Positions 53,178 through 63,795 are shown, counted from the first letter of the stretch. The stretch is DNA of 64,000 nucleotides from Teichococcus aerophilus (GCF_014490485.1 NZ_JACTVA010000007.1:86780-150779), one strand, 5' to 3'. Program-made: numbers and translations. The notes: generated by a model not told the origin, from the sequence alone.

Positions 53178-54011
53178 TTGCCCCGCCACATCGCCTGCCT
53201 GTCCTACGATTTCGATACCTGGTCCGGCTTCGCCGCGCGCGGGATGCTGACGCCGACGCCGATCTCGCGCGGCGAATTCGGCATCATCGGCGCCCAGCGC
53301 ATCATGGACCTGCTGGCCAGCCGCGGCATCAAGGGCAGCTGGTACATCCCCGGCGTCGTCATCAAGACCTACCCGGAGGCCTGCGAGCGCGTCGTCGCCG
53401 GCGGGCATGAGGTCGGCCACCATGGCTGGAGCCACGTGCCCCCGGCCGAGCTCTCCGCCGAGCGGGAGGCTGAGGAATTCGCCCTGGGCGTCGAGGCCAT
53501 CCAGAGCCTGACCGGCCAGAAGCCGGCCGGCTACCGCTCCCCCGCCTGGGACCTCAGCGACCACAGCATCGACCTGATGGTGCAGCACGGCCTGCGCTAC
53601 GACAGCAGCATGATGGGCCATGACTGCGCGCCCTATTTCGCCCGCCGTGGCGACACGGTGGCCGCCGACAAGCCCATGGTGTTCGGCGAGACGACCGACC
53701 TGGTGGAAGTGCCGATCAGCTGGTCGCTGGACGACCACCCGCATTTCGAATTCTTCCGTACCTCATCGGGCGTGATGCCCGGCCTCGCCAACGCCAGCGG
53801 CGTGCTGGAGAACTGGTTGGCAGATTTCGAATACATGCGCCGCACCACCGACTGGGGCGTGATGGTCTACACCTTCCACCCCTATGTCAGCGGCCGTGGC
53901 CACCGCATGCTGATGATGGAAAAGCTGATCGACGGCCTCGGCCAGATGGGCGCGGAGTTCCGCACGCTGGACGAGGTGCAGCAGGAATTCCGTACGCGGC
54001 AGGCCGGCTGA
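53178..54011 (+). CDS. Polysaccharide deacetylase family (NodB fold) hydrolase
   Basis: A 277-residue NodB-domain protein: CLSYDFDTWSG supplies the first Asp pair, HEVGHHGWSH the metal histidines, and GYRSPAWDLS the later conserved Arg/Asp strand. It resembles cytoplasmic PuuE/imidase-like members more than wall-degrading ones, as there is no signal peptide. It probably hydrolyses a C-N bond of a small amide or cyclic imide. The TTG start has AAGGGA 8 nt upstream; no ATG fits. First gene of the IclR-regulated operon with an SDR and a binding protein. Confidence 0.82.
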   Translation: MPRHIACLSYDFDTWSGFAARGMLTPTPISRGEFGIIGAQRIMDLLASRGIKGSWYIPGVVIKTYPEACERVVAGGHEVGHHGWSHVPPAELSAEREAEEFALGVEAIQSLTGQKPAGYRSPAWDLSDHSIDLMVQHGLRYDSSMMGHDCAPYFARRGDTVAADKPMVFGETTDLVEVPISWSLDDHPHFEFFRTSSGVMPGLANASGVLENWLADFEYMRRTTDWGVMVYTFHPYVSGRGHRMLMMEKLIDGLGQMGAEFRTLDEVQQEFRTRQAG

Positions 54012-54078
54012 ACCAGGCGCCGTGGCGCCGCCAGGGCCGGGCGGACAGCCGGCCCCTCATGTTGAAGGGATGCTCTCC

Positions 54079-54843
54079 GTGGCACAGGATTCTCGTTTCT
54101 CCGGCCGCGTCGCCGTGGTCACCGGCGCTGCCGGCGGCATCGGCGCGGCCACGGCCCAGCGGCTGGCGCGGGAAGGCGCCAAGGTGCTGGTCGCCGACCG
54201 CTCGGCCGATGTGGCGGCCGTGGCGCGCGAGATCGGCGGCGTCGCGCTGACGCTGGATGTCAGCGAGAAGGGTGCGGGCACCCGCCTGGCCCAGGCGGCG
54301 CTGGAGGCCTTCGGCCGGCTGGACATCCTGGTGAACAACGCCGGCATCGGCGGCAGCAAGACCCTGGCGGAATCCGATGACGACCTCATTGACCGCTTCG
54401 TCGACATCAACTTGAAGGCCGTGCTGCGCGTGACGCGCGACTGCCTGCCGCATCTGACGCGACCGGGCGGACGCATCGTCAACATCTCCTCCATCTTCGG
54501 GCTGGTGGGCTATCCCGGCACCGCCGCCTATGCGGTGGCGAAGGCGGGCGTGGCACAACTGACGCGCCAGCTGGCCTGCGACCTCGGGCCGGAGGGCATC
54601 CTGGTCAACGCCATCGCGCCCGGCGTCATCGAGACGCCGATGATCCAGAACCACCTGAAGAACCCACGCTACCTGGCCAACATGCTGGCGCCGACGCCGC
54701 TGCGCCGCGCCGGGCGGCCGGAGGAGATCGCCTCCGCCGCCGCCTTCCTGGCGTCGGAGGACGCGTCCTTCATCACCGGGCAGGTTCTCATCGTCGATGG
54801 CGGCTGGCTCACCTCGCGCGCCGCGCCCGCGCAGGATGATTAG
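54079..54843 (+). CDS. Short-chain dehydrogenase/reductase (FabG-like)
   Basis: A 254-residue classical SDR: TGAAGGIG cofactor motif, NNAGIGG, catalytic Ser in VNISSIFG, Tyr/Lys in YAVAK, and a VDGGW end. The strand-2 end, VADRS, favours NAD. It probably oxidises a hydroxy intermediate of the compound handled by the neighbouring deacetylase. Start is likely GTG with AAGGG about 9 nt upstream; ATG at 54070 is the alternative. It follows the deacetylase by 67 nt. Confidence 0.85.
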   Translation: MAQDSRFSGRVAVVTGAAGGIGAATAQRLAREGAKVLVADRSADVAAVAREIGGVALTLDVSEKGAGTRLAQAALEAFGRLDILVNNAGIGGSKTLAESDDDLIDRFVDINLKAVLRVTRDCLPHLTRPGGRIVNISSIFGLVGYPGTAAYAVAKAGVAQLTRQLACDLGPEGILVNAIAPGVIETPMIQNHLKNPRYLANMLAPTPLRRAGRPEEIASAAAFLASEDASFITGQVLIVDGGWLTSRAAPAQDD

Positions 54844-54856
54844 GCGCGATCGCCCC

Positions 54857-54931
54857 CATGACGTCACGCACCACGCCCCAGGCCTCTGTCTGATCCGCGC
54901 CTCTCGGTGATACCGCCCCGGGCAATCACCC
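54857..54931 (+). repeat. Dispersed intergenic element, copy C
   Basis: CATGACGTCACGCACCACGC, GGCCTCTGTCTGATCCGCGCC, TCTCGGTGATACC and GCAATCACC follow the block order of copies A and B. GGTGAT pairs with ATCACC across 13 nt. It lies between the SDR and binding-protein genes on the same strand. Confidence 0.5.
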
Positions 54932-54980
54932 TTTAGCCGCCTCCCGCACCCAGCCCCACGTACCGGAAAGACCAACCCCC

Positions 54981-56558
54981 ATGAAGCGCAGGACATTCCT
55001 AGCCGCCGGCGCCGCGACGCTCGCCGCGCCTTCCCTCGGCTTCGCCCAGCAGAACAAAGTGCTGCGGTTCATCCCACAGACCGATCTCAGCTTCCTCGAC
55101 CCCGTCTTCAGCCTGGCCTATGCCACGCGCAACCATGGCTACATGGTCTTCGACATGCTGTACGGCCAGGACAGCCAGTACCGCGCCACGCCGCAGATGG
55201 TGGAAGGCCATGTCACGGAACAGGATGGCCGCCTCTGGCGCCTGACGCTGCGCGACGGCCTGAAATGGCATGATGGGGAGCGTGTGCTGGCGCGGGATTG
55301 CGTGGCCAGCATCCGCCGCTGGGGCGCGCGCGACCCCTTCGGCCAGGCCCTGCTGGCGGTGACGGACGAACTTTCCGCCCCCGATGACAAGACCATCCAG
55401 TTCCGCCTGAAGCGCCCCTTCCCGCTGCTGCCCGAGGCACTGGGCAAGCTGCCGCCGCTGCTGCCGGTGATGATGCCGGAACGCCTGGCCAAGACCGATC
55501 CCTTCACCCAGGTTACGGAGATGGTCGGCTCCGGCCCCTTCCGCTTCGTGGCGGGGGAGCGCGTCTCCGGCGCCCGCGTCGTGTACGAGAAGTTCCAGGA
55601 TTACGTGCCCCGCGCCTCCGGCACCGCGGACGGCACGGCGGGGCCCAAGGTCGTGCATGTGGACCGGGTGGAATGGACCACCATCCCGGACGCCTCCACC
55701 GCCGCCGCCGCCATGCAGGCCGGCGAGCATGACTGGCTGGAATTCGCTGCCAACGACATGATCCCGCTGCTGAAGCGCATGCGCGGCGTGAAGGTGGCTG
55801 TGCAGGAACAGGCCGGCATGATGTGCTTCATGCGGCTGAACCACCTGCAGCCACCCTTCAACAACCCTGCCATCCGCCGCGCCCTGCTGGGCGCCGTGGA
55901 CCAGGGCGACTTCATGATGGCCGTCGCCGGGGAGGACAAGGCGATGTGGCACGCGCCCGTCGGCTTCTTCACTCCCGGCTCCCCCATGGCCAACGACGAA
56001 GGCCTCGGCGTGTTCCAGGGCCCGCGCGACTACGCCAAGGTCAAGCGGGACCTGGAAGCCGCGGGCTACAAGGGCGAGAAAGTGGTGCTGCTGGGCGCCA
56101 CGGACCCCACCTTCATCCTGGGCCTCAGCGAAGTCGCGGCGGACATGCTGCGCAAATGCGGGCTGAACGTCGACTACCAGCTCTCCGACTGGGGTACGCT
56201 CACCGCACGGCGTTCCAGCAAGGAGCCGGTCGAGAAGGGTGGCTGGAGCTGCTACATGACCGCGCTGACCGGTGTGGACACCGCCAACCCCGCCCTCAGC
56301 GCACCGCTGCGCGGCAACGGCGCCCAGGCGATGGCCGGCTGGCCAGACCTGCCGCAGGTGGAAGCGCTGGTCGGCGAATGGTTCTCCGCCGAAGGCCTGC
56401 CCGCCCAGCAGGCCCTGGCCCGGCGCCTGCAAGCCCAGGCCTTCCAGGACGTGCCCTACATCCCCACCGGCCAGTTCCTGCAGGCCGCCGCCTACCGCTC
56501 CTCGCTGGAAGGCGTGCTACGCGGCTTCCCGCTGTTCTGGAATGTGCGCAAGGGCTGA
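54981..56558 (+). CDS. ABC transporter substrate-binding protein, family 5
   Basis: A 525-residue periplasmic binding protein of the dipeptide/nickel type (SBP_bac_5) with a twin-arginine-like signal MKRRTFLAAGAATLAAPSLGFAQ. Typical strands: LRFIPQTDLSFLDPVFS near the N-terminus, LRDGLKWHDG and SGPFRF. It captures a peptide-like or organic solute. No permease or ATPase genes follow, so it must use a transporter encoded elsewhere or act as a sensor. It ends at a terminator repeat. Confidence 0.87.
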   Translation: MKRRTFLAAGAATLAAPSLGFAQQNKVLRFIPQTDLSFLDPVFSLAYATRNHGYMVFDMLYGQDSQYRATPQMVEGHVTEQDGRLWRLTLRDGLKWHDGERVLARDCVASIRRWGARDPFGQALLAVTDELSAPDDKTIQFRLKRPFPLLPEALGKLPPLLPVMMPERLAKTDPFTQVTEMVGSGPFRFVAGERVSGARVVYEKFQDYVPRASGTADGTAGPKVVHVDRVEWTTIPDASTAAAAMQAGEHDWLEFAANDMIPLLKRMRGVKVAVQEQAGMMCFMRLNHLQPPFNNPAIRRALLGAVDQGDFMMAVAGEDKAMWHAPVGFFTPGSPMANDEGLGVFQGPRDYAKVKRDLEAAGYKGEKVVLLGATDPTFILGLSEVAADMLRKCGLNVDYQLSDWGTLTARRSSKEPVEKGGWSCYMTALTGVDTANPALSAPLRGNGAQAMAGWPDLPQVEALVGEWFSAEGLPAQQALARRLQAQAFQDVPYIPTGQFLQAAAYRSSLEGVLRGFPLFWNVRKG

Positions 56559-56590
56559 CCTTCGTGCGTCACACCTGAGCGTTGGAAGAA

Positions 56591-56640
56591 GGCCGGGGAG
56601 GGAATTCCCCGGACCCCCTCTTTTCTTTTTTCGAGTTTCC
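56591..56640 (+). terminator. GGAATTCC terminator repeat, copy 5
   Basis: GGCC then core GGGGAGGGAATTCCCC (56595-56610), GGACCCCCTCTTTTCTTTTT and TCGAGTTTCC. It lies 32 nt after the binding-protein gene and points into the convergent gap; CCGGGGA pairs with TTCCCCGG around the loop. Confidence 0.75.
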
Positions 56641-56777
56641 TGGGCGCGGTTGTTGGACGGTTGGTTCAGATACTCGTCCAGGTTCGCCAAACGTTCAGTG
56701 CCGCCGGCGACTGTGGGCTCGGCGTAGCCTGTTTTGAAATCACCAGCTGCGCCAAACTGAACTTTCAGACGCCACGC

Positions 56778-56827
56778 CAAACTCGAAGAAAGAAGATTGG
56801 GCCTGGGGAATTCCTTCCCCAGCCTTT
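56778..56827 (-). terminator. GGAATTCC terminator repeat, copy 6
   Basis: On the minus strand: AAGGCT, core GGGGAAGGAATTCCCC (56805-56820), AGGCCCAATCTTCTTTCTTCGAGTTT. The CT/AG flank pairs where copies 4 and 5 have CC/GG, a compensatory change. It lies about 33 nt after the oxidoreductase stop and faces copy 5. Confidence 0.75.
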
Positions 56828-56859
56828 ATCCCCGCCCTCCGGCACCGCCCCAAAAGCGT

Positions 56860-57738
56860 TCAGACCTTCAGCAGCGCCGCCAGCTTCGGCACGTAGTCCT
56901 GCCCGTGGCCGGCGGAGACTTCCGCATCCAGCGTCGTGCCCACGGCGTCGGCGATGGCGCGCTGCACGCCGGAAGCCTCCGCCGCCTGGCGGTAGTAGCC
57001 CAGGTCCTTGGCGGCATTGCTGATGACGAAGGGCATGGAGGACGCGTCGCCCTGCAGCAGGAAGGGGCTGATGCGTTGCAGGGCCGCGCCGCCGCCGCCG
57101 CCTTGCGCCAGCACGTCCACCAACGTCTGCATCTCCAGCCCCGCCTTCTGCCCGTGGGCCGCGACCTCGGCGAGCAGAGTGACGAAGCCGAGCGAGACGT
57201 AGTTGTGCATCAGCTTCATCAGGTGGCCGGAGCCGACGGCGCCGATATGGGTGATGTTCTCGCTGAAGGTTTCCAGCAGCGGGCGCACGCGCTCCAGCAA
57301 CGCCGCCTCGCCGCCGATCAGCAGGTTCAGCGTGCCGGCGCGGGCATGCTGCGGCAGGCGCGTCATGGCCGCGTCCAGGAACTCGCCGCCGGCTTCGGCC
57401 ACCGCCGCCGCCATGCGCGCGGTGGATTCGGGCAGCGCGGTGGAGCAATCGACCACCACCGTGCCGGGCCGAAGATTGGCGATCACGCCATTCGCCCCGG
57501 TCAGGATCGCTTCTACCTGGGGCGAGCCGGTGACGCAGAGCACGACGACATCGGCGGCCCGCACCACGTCGGCGATGCTCGGCACGACCGTCACGCCCAT
57601 GCCGCGCAGGTCATCGACCGGCTGGTTGCCGGCATGGTCCAGGATGGTCAGGCCATAGCCCGCATTCGCGATGTTCCAGGCGATGCCGTGGCCCATGAGG
57701 CCGATACCGATCATGCCGATGGCTTGCTGCTTGCTCAT
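56860..57738 (-). CDS. 3-hydroxyisobutyrate dehydrogenase family NAD(P)-dependent oxidoreductase
   Basis: A 292-residue beta-hydroxyacid dehydrogenase: GMIGIGLMGHGIA Rossmann motif, VDCSTALPE, the LDAAMTRLPQHARAGTLNLLIGG substrate loop and catalytic Lys175 in GSGHLMKLMHNY. It oxidises a 3-hydroxy or 2-hydroxy acid to the semialdehyde or keto acid. Usual family members have D-A-P-V-S in the substrate loop; here DAAMTR suggests an unusual substrate. GGAG lies 6 nt before the ATG. It is followed upstream by an FCD regulator on the same strand, so it may belong to that regulon. Confidence 0.87.
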   Translation of the reverse strand: MSKQQAIGMIGIGLMGHGIAWNIANAGYGLTILDHAGNQPVDDLRGMGVTVVPSIADVVRAADVVVLCVTGSPQVEAILTGANGVIANLRPGTVVVDCSTALPESTARMAAAVAEAGGEFLDAAMTRLPQHARAGTLNLLIGGEAALLERVRPLLETFSENITHIGAVGSGHLMKLMHNYVSLGFVTLLAEVAAHGQKAGLEMQTLVDVLAQGGGGGAALQRISPFLLQGDASSMPFVISNAAKDLGYYRQAAEASGVQRAIADAVGTTLDAEVSAGHGQDYVPKLAALLKV

Positions 57739-57835
57739 TTCCACTCCAGGTTTTTGCGCCTGCCGCCGGCCTGGCCGACGTCGCGATTCTTGCTGACGGT
57801 ATTGTAGCCTTCTGGGCCGGGGTGGCCAGCACCGC

Positions 57836-58489
57836 TCATCCGCCGCCCGCCTCGTCACCCGCCGGGTCGTTGGCGGCGGAGCCCAGGATATGCGCGCGTA
57901 CGCTGGCTGCCACGGCCGGCGCATCGCGGCGGCGCAGCGCGGCCAGGATGTCCCGGTGCCCCTCCGCACTGCGTCGCAATGCCTGCATGGAGGGCCAGAG
58001 CACCAGGGGCCATAGGCGGGCGCGGTTGCGGGTCTCGGTCGCCACCTCCACCAGAACCTGGTTGGGGGCGAAGCTGTACAGCGTGTCGTGGAAGGCCAGG
58101 TTGGTCTCGCTCTGGCTCATCACGGTGCCCTCGGCCACGGCGTGCTCGAACGCCGCCGCGCGGGCTTCCAGCAATTGCAGCGCGGCGTCGTCCAGGTGCG
58201 GCAGGGCGGCCAGCGCCGCCTCCGCCTCCAGCAGCGCCCGTACCTCCAGCATGTCCCGCAGCCGGCGCCGGTCCGGCACGGCGACGCGGAAGCCGCGATT
58301 GGGCACATGCTCCACCGTATGCCGCAGCTCCAGTTCGGCCAGGGCGGCGCGGATGTCGAAGCGCGTGGCGCCGAAGCGCTCCTCCAGATCCACCTGCCGC
58401 AGCCATTCCCCCGCGCGATAGGCGCCGGAGCGGACGGCCATGGCGATCTCCGCGGCGAGGTTGCGCTTGGGGCGGGGGGCGCGGGCCAT
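57836..58489 (-). CDS. GntR family regulator, FadR/FCD subfamily
   Basis: A 217-residue regulator with an N-terminal winged helix (AGEWLRQVDLEERFGATRFDIRAALAELELRHTVEHVPNRGF) and an FCD effector domain whose metal-binding residues include the Asp/His of AFHDTLYS and the later His of GHRDIL and AHIL. FCD regulators respond to organic acids. The promoter region shared with the divergent binding-protein operon contains a 14-bp palindrome, which supports control of that operon and its own gene. Confidence 0.9.
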   Translation of the reverse strand: MARAPRPKRNLAAEIAMAVRSGAYRAGEWLRQVDLEERFGATRFDIRAALAELELRHTVEHVPNRGFRVAVPDRRRLRDMLEVRALLEAEAALAALPHLDDAALQLLEARAAAFEHAVAEGTVMSQSETNLAFHDTLYSFAPNQVLVEVATETRNRARLWPLVLWPSMQALRRSAEGHRDILAALRRRDAPAVAASVRAHILGSAANDPAGDEAGGG

Positions 58490-58544
58490 GCCGGCTTATC
58501 CTGACATCATAATGGTTGCGGCCGCTGGAATAGCGTGTTTAGCC

Positions 58545-58558
58545 TATTGGCGCCAATA
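58545..58558. promoter_or_regulatory. Palindromic operator between FCD regulator and transport operon
   Basis: TATTGGCGCCAATA is a perfect 14-bp palindrome 56 nt upstream of the regulator start and 68 nt upstream of the binding-protein ATG. It is the best operator candidate in this divergent region. Confidence 0.65.
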
Positions 58559-58625
58559 AATGCGCCAAAGCGCGCCGGGGCCCAACCCAAGCCGGGCCGG
58601 CCCCAGACGGGGAAGGAAACACAGC

Positions 58626-59741
58626 ATGGTCCGGATCAACCGGCGTACCGCCTTGGCTCTGCCTGCCCTGGCCCTTGCGGGCCGGGCGCAGGCGCAGGGT
58701 GCGCCCTCCTCCTATCCACAGGGCTACCAGGACATCGTCGCGGGCGCGGAGAAGGAGGGCAGCCTGCTCATCTACTCCATCATGTCGGCCGAGAACTGGC
58801 GCCCGGTGCTGGAGGGCTTCAACAAGCGCTACCCCAAGATCCGCGTCGAAACGCTGGACCTGCCCAACTCGCGCGAGGTGTTCGAGCGCTATCTGGCCGA
58901 GCGCGGCACCAGCAGCCGCACCGCCGACCTGCTGGCCACGGCCGACCCCGGCGGCTGGGTGGAATTCCAGCGCCGGGGCGAGGTGCTGCCCTACGAATCC
59001 GCTGAATCCGCCGCATGGCCTGCCTGGTCCAAGCCCTGGCCCGGCGTCTACACCGTCTCCTCCGACCCACTGGTGTTCATCTTCAACAAGCTGCTGGTGC
59101 CGGAAGCGCAGCAGCCCAAGACCTTCGCGCAATTCGTCTCCCTGACGCAGGAGAACCAGTCGCGATGGAAGAACAAGATCACCAGCTACGGCGCGCAGTT
59201 CGGCGGCTTCGGCTATTCGGCCAATTTCGGCATGGTGGCCAAGCATGGCGACCAGGCCTGGAAGTGGTTCGAGCAGATCGCGCCGACCCAGCCGCGCTGG
59301 GAACGCTCCGGCGGCCCGATGACGGAGAAGGTCACCTCCGGCGAGTACCATGCCGGCTGGTTCGTCTCCGCCATCACCTTCTGGCCGCGCCTGAACGATC
59401 CGGCGCGGGCGCGCGTGCTGGGCTGGAACTTCATCGAGGACGGGCAGCTCGTCATCCTGCGCGGCATGGCCATCCCGAAGGGCGCGCGCAACGTCAACGC
59501 CTCGAAGCTGATGCTCGACTACATCGCCTCCGCCGAAGGGCAGATGGCGTTCGGCCGCGGTGGCCTGACGCCGGCGCGCCCGGATGTGGAACCCGGCCAG
59601 GGCATCCGCCACACCTACAGCTCCATCATCAAGGCCATCGGCGGTGAGCAGAACATCGCCTTCATCGACTACAAGCCGGAGATGGTGGACCAGTACCAGC
59701 CCTTCCTGGAGCGCTGGAAGCGCGCCTACGGGGTCAGCTGA
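58626..59741 (+). CDS. ABC transporter extracellular solute-binding protein (iron/polyamine-like)
   Basis: A 371-residue periplasmic binding protein (SBP_bac_6/8 type) with a signal peptide (INRRTALALPALALAGRAQAQ). It resembles ferric-iron- and 2-aminoethylphosphonate-type binding proteins in fold, with LLIYSIMSAENW near the N-terminus, but the tyrosine cluster of true FbpA iron sites was not seen clearly. With CoA-transferase and CitE-like genes in the same operon, an organic acid substrate is more likely than iron. Overlaps the permease start by one nucleotide (TGATG). Confidence 0.85.
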   Translation: MVRINRRTALALPALALAGRAQAQGAPSSYPQGYQDIVAGAEKEGSLLIYSIMSAENWRPVLEGFNKRYPKIRVETLDLPNSREVFERYLAERGTSSRTADLLATADPGGWVEFQRRGEVLPYESAESAAWPAWSKPWPGVYTVSSDPLVFIFNKLLVPEAQQPKTFAQFVSLTQENQSRWKNKITSYGAQFGGFGYSANFGMVAKHGDQAWKWFEQIAPTQPRWERSGGPMTEKVTSGEYHAGWFVSAITFWPRLNDPARARVLGWNFIEDGQLVILRGMAIPKGARNVNASKLMLDYIASAEGQMAFGRGGLTPARPDVEPGQGIRHTYSSIIKAIGGEQNIAFIDYKPEMVDQYQPFLERWKRAYGVS

Positions 59742-61460
59742 TGGACGCTGTCGTGTCGCGGGCGGATGCGCCGCCCGCGCCGCCAGCCCATGGCATGCGC
59801 CAGATCCCCATCCAGTATGGCACCGCCCTGCTGGTGGTCATCCTGGTCGCCGGGCCGCTGCTGCCGGTGCTGCTGCAATCCGTGCTGACCGAGGCGCTGT
59901 ACGAGCATGAGTACACGCTGACGCTGGGCAATTTCGTCCGCCTGGCCAATACCGAGGGTTTCGCGAAAGTCCTGTGGAACACAGCGCTGCTGGCGGGGCT
60001 GACCACGCTGGTGGCGCAGGTCGTCGGCACGCTGGCCGCCATCCTGTTCGGCCGCACCGATCTGCCGATGGCGCGCGTGCTGGGCGAGTTCTTCCTCTGG
60101 CCGCTCTATCTTTCGGCGCTGGTGCTCTCCTTCGGCTGGTACGCGGTCTACGGGCCGTCCGGCTACCTCACCATGCTCTGGCCCTCCGCATTGGGGGAGG
60201 CGCCGTGGAACCTGTATTCACTGACCGGCATGGCCGTCATCGCCGGCGTGTCCCAGGCGCCGCTGGCCTATATCTACTGCCTCTCCTCCGCCACCATCAC
60301 CGATCCGTCGCTGGAGGAAGCGGCGCGCGTCTCCGGCTCCGGCACCGTCCGCACGCTGTGGCGCATCACCCTGCCGCTGATGAAGCCGGCCATCGCCTAC
60401 AGCGCCGTGCTGAACTTCACCGTGGGGCTGGAGCTGCTCTCCATCCCGCTGATCTTCGGCGATCCCGCCGGCATCACCGTGCTGACCACCTTCCTGTTCA
60501 ACAACGGCGTCTCCTCCCCCCGGCCGGATCACGGCCTGGTGGCGACGGCGGCGGCACTGATGCTGGTGATCGTCTGCTTCCTGGTCTGGTTGCAGGGGCG
60601 CATGCTGGGCAATACGCGGCGCTTCATCACGCTCGGCGGCAAAGCCTCCCGCCCCCGCCCCTTCCGCCTGGGCAATTTGCGCTGGCCGCTGTTCATCCTC
60701 GCCACGGTCTACATCTTCGCAACCGTGCTGGCGCCGATCGGCATGCTGGTGCTGCGTGGCTTCACCAGCTTCCTCTCGCCGATGATCCCGCTATCCGAGG
60801 TGCTGACCGTCAGCAACTTCACCACGCTGTTCGACTATCCCGTGTATTCGCGCGCCATCTGGAATTCCTTCGTCGTCAGCCTCGTCGGCGGCGCGATCGC
60901 CACGGCGTTGATCGGGCTCATCGCCGTCATCGTCCATCGCTCGGAATTCCGCTTCAGGGGGGCGCTGGGCTACCTGGCGCTGTTTCCCCGCGCGGTGCCG
61001 GGCGTCGTCGCCGGCATCGGCTTCTTCTACGCCTTCGCGCTGCTGCCGGGCCTGGGCTTCCTGCGCAACTCCATCTGGATCCTGGTGATCGCCTTCACCA
61101 TGCGCTTCATCCCCGCCGGCATCGGCGCCGTGGCGCCCATGCTGCTGCAGGTCAGCCCGGACCTCGACCGCGCGGCCCGCGTACAGGGCGCCGACTGGTG
61201 GACGACGACGCGTAGCATCATGCTGCCGCTGATGCGGCCAGCGCTGGTCGGTTGCTACACCATCCTCTTCATCTCCTTCTTCAAGGAATATTCCACCGCC
61301 ATCTTCCTGTTCGCCCCGGGTAGCGAGGTCATCGGCACCGCGCTGCTGCAATTGTGGGTGCAGGGCGAGGTGGGGCTCGTCGCCGCGCTGGCGACCATCC
61401 AGGTGGCGGTCATCGCCATCTGCATCGCCGCGGTGCGCGGCATCTTCGGGGTGAAACTGC

Positions 61461-61468
<8 letters not shown>
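59741..61468 (+). CDS. ABC transporter permease, fused tandem (FbpB-like)
   Basis: A 575-residue inner-membrane protein with two permease domains in one chain, about 12 helices. Each half carries an EAA loop: EEAARVSGSGTVRTLWRITLP in the first and DRAARVQGADWWTTTRSIMLP in the second, the contacts for the ATPase dimer. Fusion of two permease units is normal for this iron/thiamine-type group. It is coupled to the binding-protein gene upstream and to the ATPase gene downstream (8-nt overlap). Confidence 0.92.
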
Positions 61469-62547
<1,079 letters not shown>

Positions 62548-62561
<14 letters not shown>

Positions 62562-63795
62562 TACCGCCCCGCAGAAGCTGCCTCGCGCAGACTACACCCC
62601 CGGCCTGCGCGGCCCGTTGGACGGCGTGCGGGTGCTGGACCTCTCCCGCCTCGTCGCCGGTAACACCCTGACGCAGCATCTGGCGGATTTCGGCGCCACG
62701 GTGGACAAGATCGAGCCGCGCGACGGCGACACGCTGCGCGGCTGGCGCGTCAAGGGCGTCGAGACCGCGTGGAAGGTGCACGCACGCGGCAAGCGCAGCC
62801 TCTGCCTGGATTTCCGCCATCCCGAGGCCATCCCGCTGATCCGCCGCCTGGTGCCGGGCGCCGCCATCCTGGTGGAGAGCTTCCGCCCCGGCACGCTGGA
62901 AGCCATGGGCCTCTCCCCCGAGGAATTGCTGCGGCTGGAGCCTAGCCTGATCATCGTCCGCGTCTCCGGTTGGGGCCAGGATGGCCCCTACAGCCGGCGC
63001 CCCGGTTTCGGGACCCTCATCGAAGGCTTCGCCGGGTTCGCCGAGATGAACGGCTTCGCGGACCGGGAGCCGGTGCTGCCGCCGATGTACCTGGCCGACA
63101 CCATCGCCGGCCTGACCGGTGCCTTCGCCACCATGGCGGCGCTGCGGGAGGTGGAGATGAATGGCGGCCATGGCCAGGTGATCGACCTGCCGTTGCTGGA
63201 CCCGCTCTTCACCGCCCTCGGCCCTCAGGCGGCGAATTACCGCCTGACCGGCCGCACCAAGCCGCGCACCGGCAGCCGCTCCACCGGCGCCGCGCCGCGC
63301 AATGTCTACCGCACCAGCGATGACGGCTGGGTCTGCCTCTCCGCCTCCACCCAGGGCATGGCGGAACGCGTGCTGCGCTCCATCGGCCGGGCGGACCTCA
63401 TCGACGACCCGCGCTTCCGCACCAACGAGCTGCGGGTGGCGCATGGGGAGGAGCTGGACGCCGTGATCGGCGCCTTCGTCGGCCAACGAACATTGGAGGA
63501 AAACGTGGCGTTCTTTGAAACCGCCGAGGTCACCATCGGCCCGGTCAACGACATCGTCCGCTTCATGGCTGACCGGCACGTGCATGCCCGCGCCCTGCTG
63601 GCCGACTACCCGGACGAGGATATGGGCAGCTTCCCCATGCACGCGGTCTCCGCCCGCTTCTCCGGCACGCCCGGTGGCATCCGTGCCCCCGCGCCGCGGC
63701 TGGGCGAGCACAGCCGGGACATCCTGGCCGCGCACGGCTTCGGGCCCGAGGAAATCGACGGCGCCCTCACCTCCGGCCTGGTGGCGGCGGCATGA
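62548..63795 (+). CDS. CaiB/BaiF family (type III) CoA-transferase
   Basis: A 415-residue family III CoA-transferase: LDLSRLVAGNTLTQHLADFGATVDKIE near the N-terminus, the catalytic Asp184 in MYLADTIAG, and the RTGSRSTGAAPRNVYRT segment. It moves CoA between carboxylic acids without free energy cost. GGAGAAG precedes the ATG; 14-nt overlap with the ATPase gene. Followed at once by a CitE-like lyase gene, the pair suggests activation and cleavage of a dicarboxylate such as a C5 branched acid, as in itaconate or citramalate use. Confidence 0.9.

Larger units (their letters stand above)
56559..56859. other. 301-nt convergent gap between binding-protein and oxidoreductase genes
   Basis: Apart from the two inward-facing terminator repeats (copies 5 and 6) at its ends, the centre (about 56645-56775) shows no gene or further repeat. 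Confidence 0.7.

Noticed and set aside
22281..56859. Insertion sequences or MITEs flanking the repeated GGAATTCC elements
   Set aside because: No transposase, terminal inverted repeats or target-site duplications are visible; the copies sit at fixed distances after stop codons.
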